Source: Baffinella frigidus (taxonomy: Eukaryota > Cryptophyceae > Cryptomonadales > Baffinellaceae). From it: DNA of 15,407 nt. The translations under genes were made by a program, and so were the position numbers. Each line of letters begins with the position of its first letter. The first letter of the stretch is position 1. The notes beneath the pieces are model-generated. The model searched no databases. It had not been told where the DNA came from and saw only the letters and a list, made by a program, of their open reading frames with translations. The stretch is from contig MU648139.1 of NCBI GenBank assembly GCA_026770585.1, forward strand, positions 1 to 15,407, written 5' to 3'. Below are positions 13,527 to 15,407 of this stretch, piece after piece.

Positions 13527-15056
13527 CTAAGGCGGCCATACGATGCCCTGTAGCGCTTGCACAGCGTGCAGTGACATCTTCCTCGCCACCTTAGGCGGCA
13601 GAGGGACTTTGTCGTCGAATTGAACCGCACCACCCTCCCGGGGGCGACTAAACCCAAAATCACCCCCTGTTAACGAGCAAGGAGTGTTCGCCGCATCCTC
13701 CCAGTATAGGACGCACCAGTTGGCACTGCGCACCAGACAGCACAGCTCCATCGGTGTGACCAGTCGCTCCCTGCGAAAAGCGCTGATCGACGTGTTACGT
13801 GACAGCTCATTGAACAGAGTCTCGAAGTCCGCGTTCTTCATCGCCGAGTTGCCACACAGCTTCTTGAACTGCACCTCCTTCCACAGGACCCCGATTACAT
13901 GCTCTGCCACTAGGCGGGGACACATGCTGACAGTCCCTGTCGCATCGTTCACATTGGCGGCTGTGCACATACCCGGCCAGATGAGGGCTGCATTCTTGAA
14001 CGCTGCGGTGGCGTTGAACCACTTGACACCGCGGGTGAAGTCGCACCCGCAGAGTGCGACGAGGTGGGCCAATATGCGCATTGTGTGGGGCTTGAGAGCA
14101 TCCGGAGTGTATTTGCCGAGGGTGGCTCGGAGACCAGTTGCGATAATGCCGCAGTTTGCATACTCGTATTCGCGGGGCTTCTTCACGACGGGGGCCGTGT
14201 CCGACGGGGGCACATTCTCCTTGTTGTCGTCGATACCAGGAGGGGCAAACATGTCGCATTTGCGCTTCTGTCCAGCGGCCTTCTTCTTGGGACCGCCTCC
14301 GTCGTTTGCCGCCACCGCCAACGCTGCGTTCCCTGGTTCGAGAAGAAGACGCTTCACGAAGATGCGCGGTGCCGTGCGTCCCAGTCTCTCCATCACACAC
14401 AGCCCGATGATGACGTAGTCGCTATCCACGGCGTCGAGGATCATGTCGCCCCATGGGCAGTATCGGACCCATTTGACGTCGCACTCCCCAAGCGGACATG
14501 CGATCTCGAACTCGATCGCTTGCTCTGGAGCCCCGCTGGCGCCGCTATGGGTTCCCGGGCACCCCGACCCCAGTCCGACCGCTACAAACGGCGATCCCAT
14601 ATGGTCTATCACGACTCTCTGGTCATGCTTGACCTTGCAGTGTTCCGTCACTTGCTGGATGATGCACTTGATCACCCGGGTCTTGTAGTTGCTGTTGAAA
14701 AGCAACGTGGCATGGTTGGCCGGGATCATGTTGTCCAACGGCTGGAGCTCAGACCACTGGACGACCTCGCAGCGCGACCGCCGTTTGGCCTGTGTCGCGG
14801 CCTTTGCGAAGGGGCTGTTGGTACTATCATCGAACCCGAGGATGACAGTCTTGACATCTTCCATTGCTAAGTAGCGATCGATCATCCGCTTGTAGAGCGC
14901 GACGAAAAACTCGAAGTAGCAATGTATGCCTTCTGGGCACTGCAGATTCAACTGGCCGTCGATGAAGACCACCGAGACATTGTCAGGGGGGGAGGTGTCG
15001 AACGCCTGCGGTGTGATTGCTTTGAAGTTCTCGATGAACGACCGGTCGATGGTCAT
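13527..15056 (-). CDS. FEN1/XPG-family structure-specific 5' nuclease, 509 aa
   Basis: The ATG at 15054-15056 is chosen because the fold begins soon after it; the frame stays open to 15383, but that part is partly a 30-bp repeat. Motifs in order are Asp33 (VVFIDGQ, N-region metal ligand); Asp76/77 (ILGFDD) followed by basic AKRRSR-type residues that contact DNA; Glu191 and Asp193 (LGECDVKW); Asp211 and Asp213 (DAVDSDYVIIG, I-region); and Asp339 (LCGCDFTRGV). All the acidic residues expected for two-metal catalysis are present. A charged insert at about 250-300 with KKK and KRK clusters is a likely nuclear-import signal. At 509 residues it is longer than FEN1 (about 380). The likely role is flap removal or replication/recombination repair in the nucleus. 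Confidence 0.8.
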   Translation of the reverse strand: MTIDRSFIENFKAITPQAFDTSPPDNVSVVFIDGQLNLQCPEGIHCYFEFFVALYKRMIDRYLAMEDVKTVILGFDDSTNSPFAKAATQAKRRSRCEVVQWSELQPLDNMIPANHATLLFNSNYKTRVIKCIIQQVTEHCKVKHDQRVVIDHMGSPFVAVGLGSGCPGTHSGASGAPEQAIEFEIACPLGECDVKWVRYCPWGDMILDAVDSDYVIIGLCVMERLGRTAPRIFVKRLLLEPGNAALAVAANDGGGPKKKAAGQKRKCDMFAPPGIDDNKENVPPSDTAPVVKKPREYEYANCGIIATGLRATLGKYTPDALKPHTMRILAHLVALCGCDFTRGVKWFNATAAFKNAALIWPGMCTAANVNDATGTVSMCPRLVAEHVIGVLWKEVQFKKLCGNSAMKNADFETLFNELSRNTSISAFRRERLVTPMELCCLVRSANWCVLYWEDAANTPCSLTGGDFGFSRPREGGAVQFDDKVPLPPKVARKMSLHAVQALQGIVWPP

Positions 15057-15407
15057 CTGGCCACACGCCGTCACGGATTGTCCGAGGCCGGTGTCCGGTT
15101 TAGCGACACGTCCTTGAAATAAACATCGCTGTGCATTCTGCCACATAATAGGGCCTCGGTGCAACACGTACATTTCAATCGGGTCTATGCACAACACGCA
15201 CGCTTTAATCGGGTCTATGCACAACAACACGTATTTCTCAGGATGGTCTTGAGGTAGGCGGGCTGTATGCACATACGGTATGGTGCATGGGCCTACTGGT
15301 CGCTTGAGAGGTACGGTGTCATCGTCTATGTATCCCGAATACCGCGCTACATGCGGGCGACCCGGATTCGGGTCGTGTTCCAAGTTGGTGCAAAAACACC
15401 CCGAATA
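15057..15407. other. Upstream region of the nuclease gene
   Basis: A TTTATTTC stretch at 15116-15124 (minus strand) is the best promoter candidate. Upstream is a 30-bp tandem repeat (15159-15240). Beyond it are an 18-base match to 7025-7042 at 15291-15308, a CGACCCG/CGGGTCG hairpin at 15358-15375 and a small GGTG/CACC hairpin at 15387-15400. No separate gene is visible, although the nuclease frame is open here. Confidence 0.5.
15159..15240. repeat. 30-bp tandem repeat, about 2.7 copies
   Basis: Units start at about 15159, 15189 and 15219 (partial), each including AATCGGGTCTATGCACAACA or a close variant across the junction. In the nuclease frame they would encode a CIDPI-containing decapeptide repeat, so coding use cannot be fully excluded. 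Confidence 0.8.

Noticed and set aside
13684-14870. Long plus-strand frames opposite the nuclease
   Set aside because: Antisense shadows; the minus strand carries all FEN catalytic motifs.

Overview
The window looks like part of a large double-stranded DNA virus of a eukaryote, or a virus-derived insertion in a eukaryotic genome. Supporting points: compact intron-poor genes lie on both strands; the spacers between them are 200-650 bases and rich in repeats and hairpins; TATA-like boxes usually sit about 40-90 bases before the first ATG rather than Shine-Dalgarno sites; most proteins match no family I recognise; and the three families I can name (FEN/XPG nuclease, Ulp1/SENP-like cysteine protease, alpha/beta hydrolase) are all common in large eukaryotic DNA viruses. 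I see no major capsid protein, DNA polymerase, packaging ATPase or tRNA, so I cannot name the virus family. A stretch of protist nuclear DNA is the main alternative.

Layout, left to right. 37-378 (-) and about 645-917 (+) are small unknown proteins. 1142-1897 (-) is an unknown 251-residue protein with a clear TATA box. A spacer at 1898-2320 carries the first copy of a 91-bp structured repeat. 2321-2815 (+) encodes a small membrane protein that meets 2812-3435 (-) tail to tail, their stop codons overlapping. 3548-4021 (-) and 4236-4589 (-) are two small unknown proteins; the second reads into an 8-bp minisatellite. 4590-5161 is a non-coding spacer with a long GT tract. 5162-6604 (-) is a 480-residue multi-pass membrane protein. 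6605-7056 is a hairpin-dense spacer with the second copy of the 91-bp repeat. 7057-7728 (-) is a coiled-coil protein. 7729-8382 is a satellite-rich spacer. 8383-8790 (+) is an unknown protein. 8909-9679 (+) is an AAVPx-repeat protein with a putative DNA-binding C-terminus, and its frame continues past a TAG to 9892. 10258-11376 (+) is an alpha/beta hydrolase. 11824-13245 (+) is the protease-like protein, preceded in frame by an ATG-initiated segment (11680-11769) ending in TGA. 13527-15056 (-) is the FEN-like nuclease.

How the genes may work together (inference): the nuclease and the putative DNA-binding AAVPx protein suit DNA replication or recombination in the nucleus; the Ulp1-like protein could mature virion proteins or strip ubiquitin-like tags; the two membrane proteins and the hydrolase suit envelope or host-membrane work.

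Most unusual points: two genes each have a single in-frame stop with coding-like sequence on both sides (TAG at 9677, TGA at 11770), which suggests programmed readthrough or recent inactivation; and a 91-bp element is present twice, with substitutions that mostly preserve a predicted three-stem fold.
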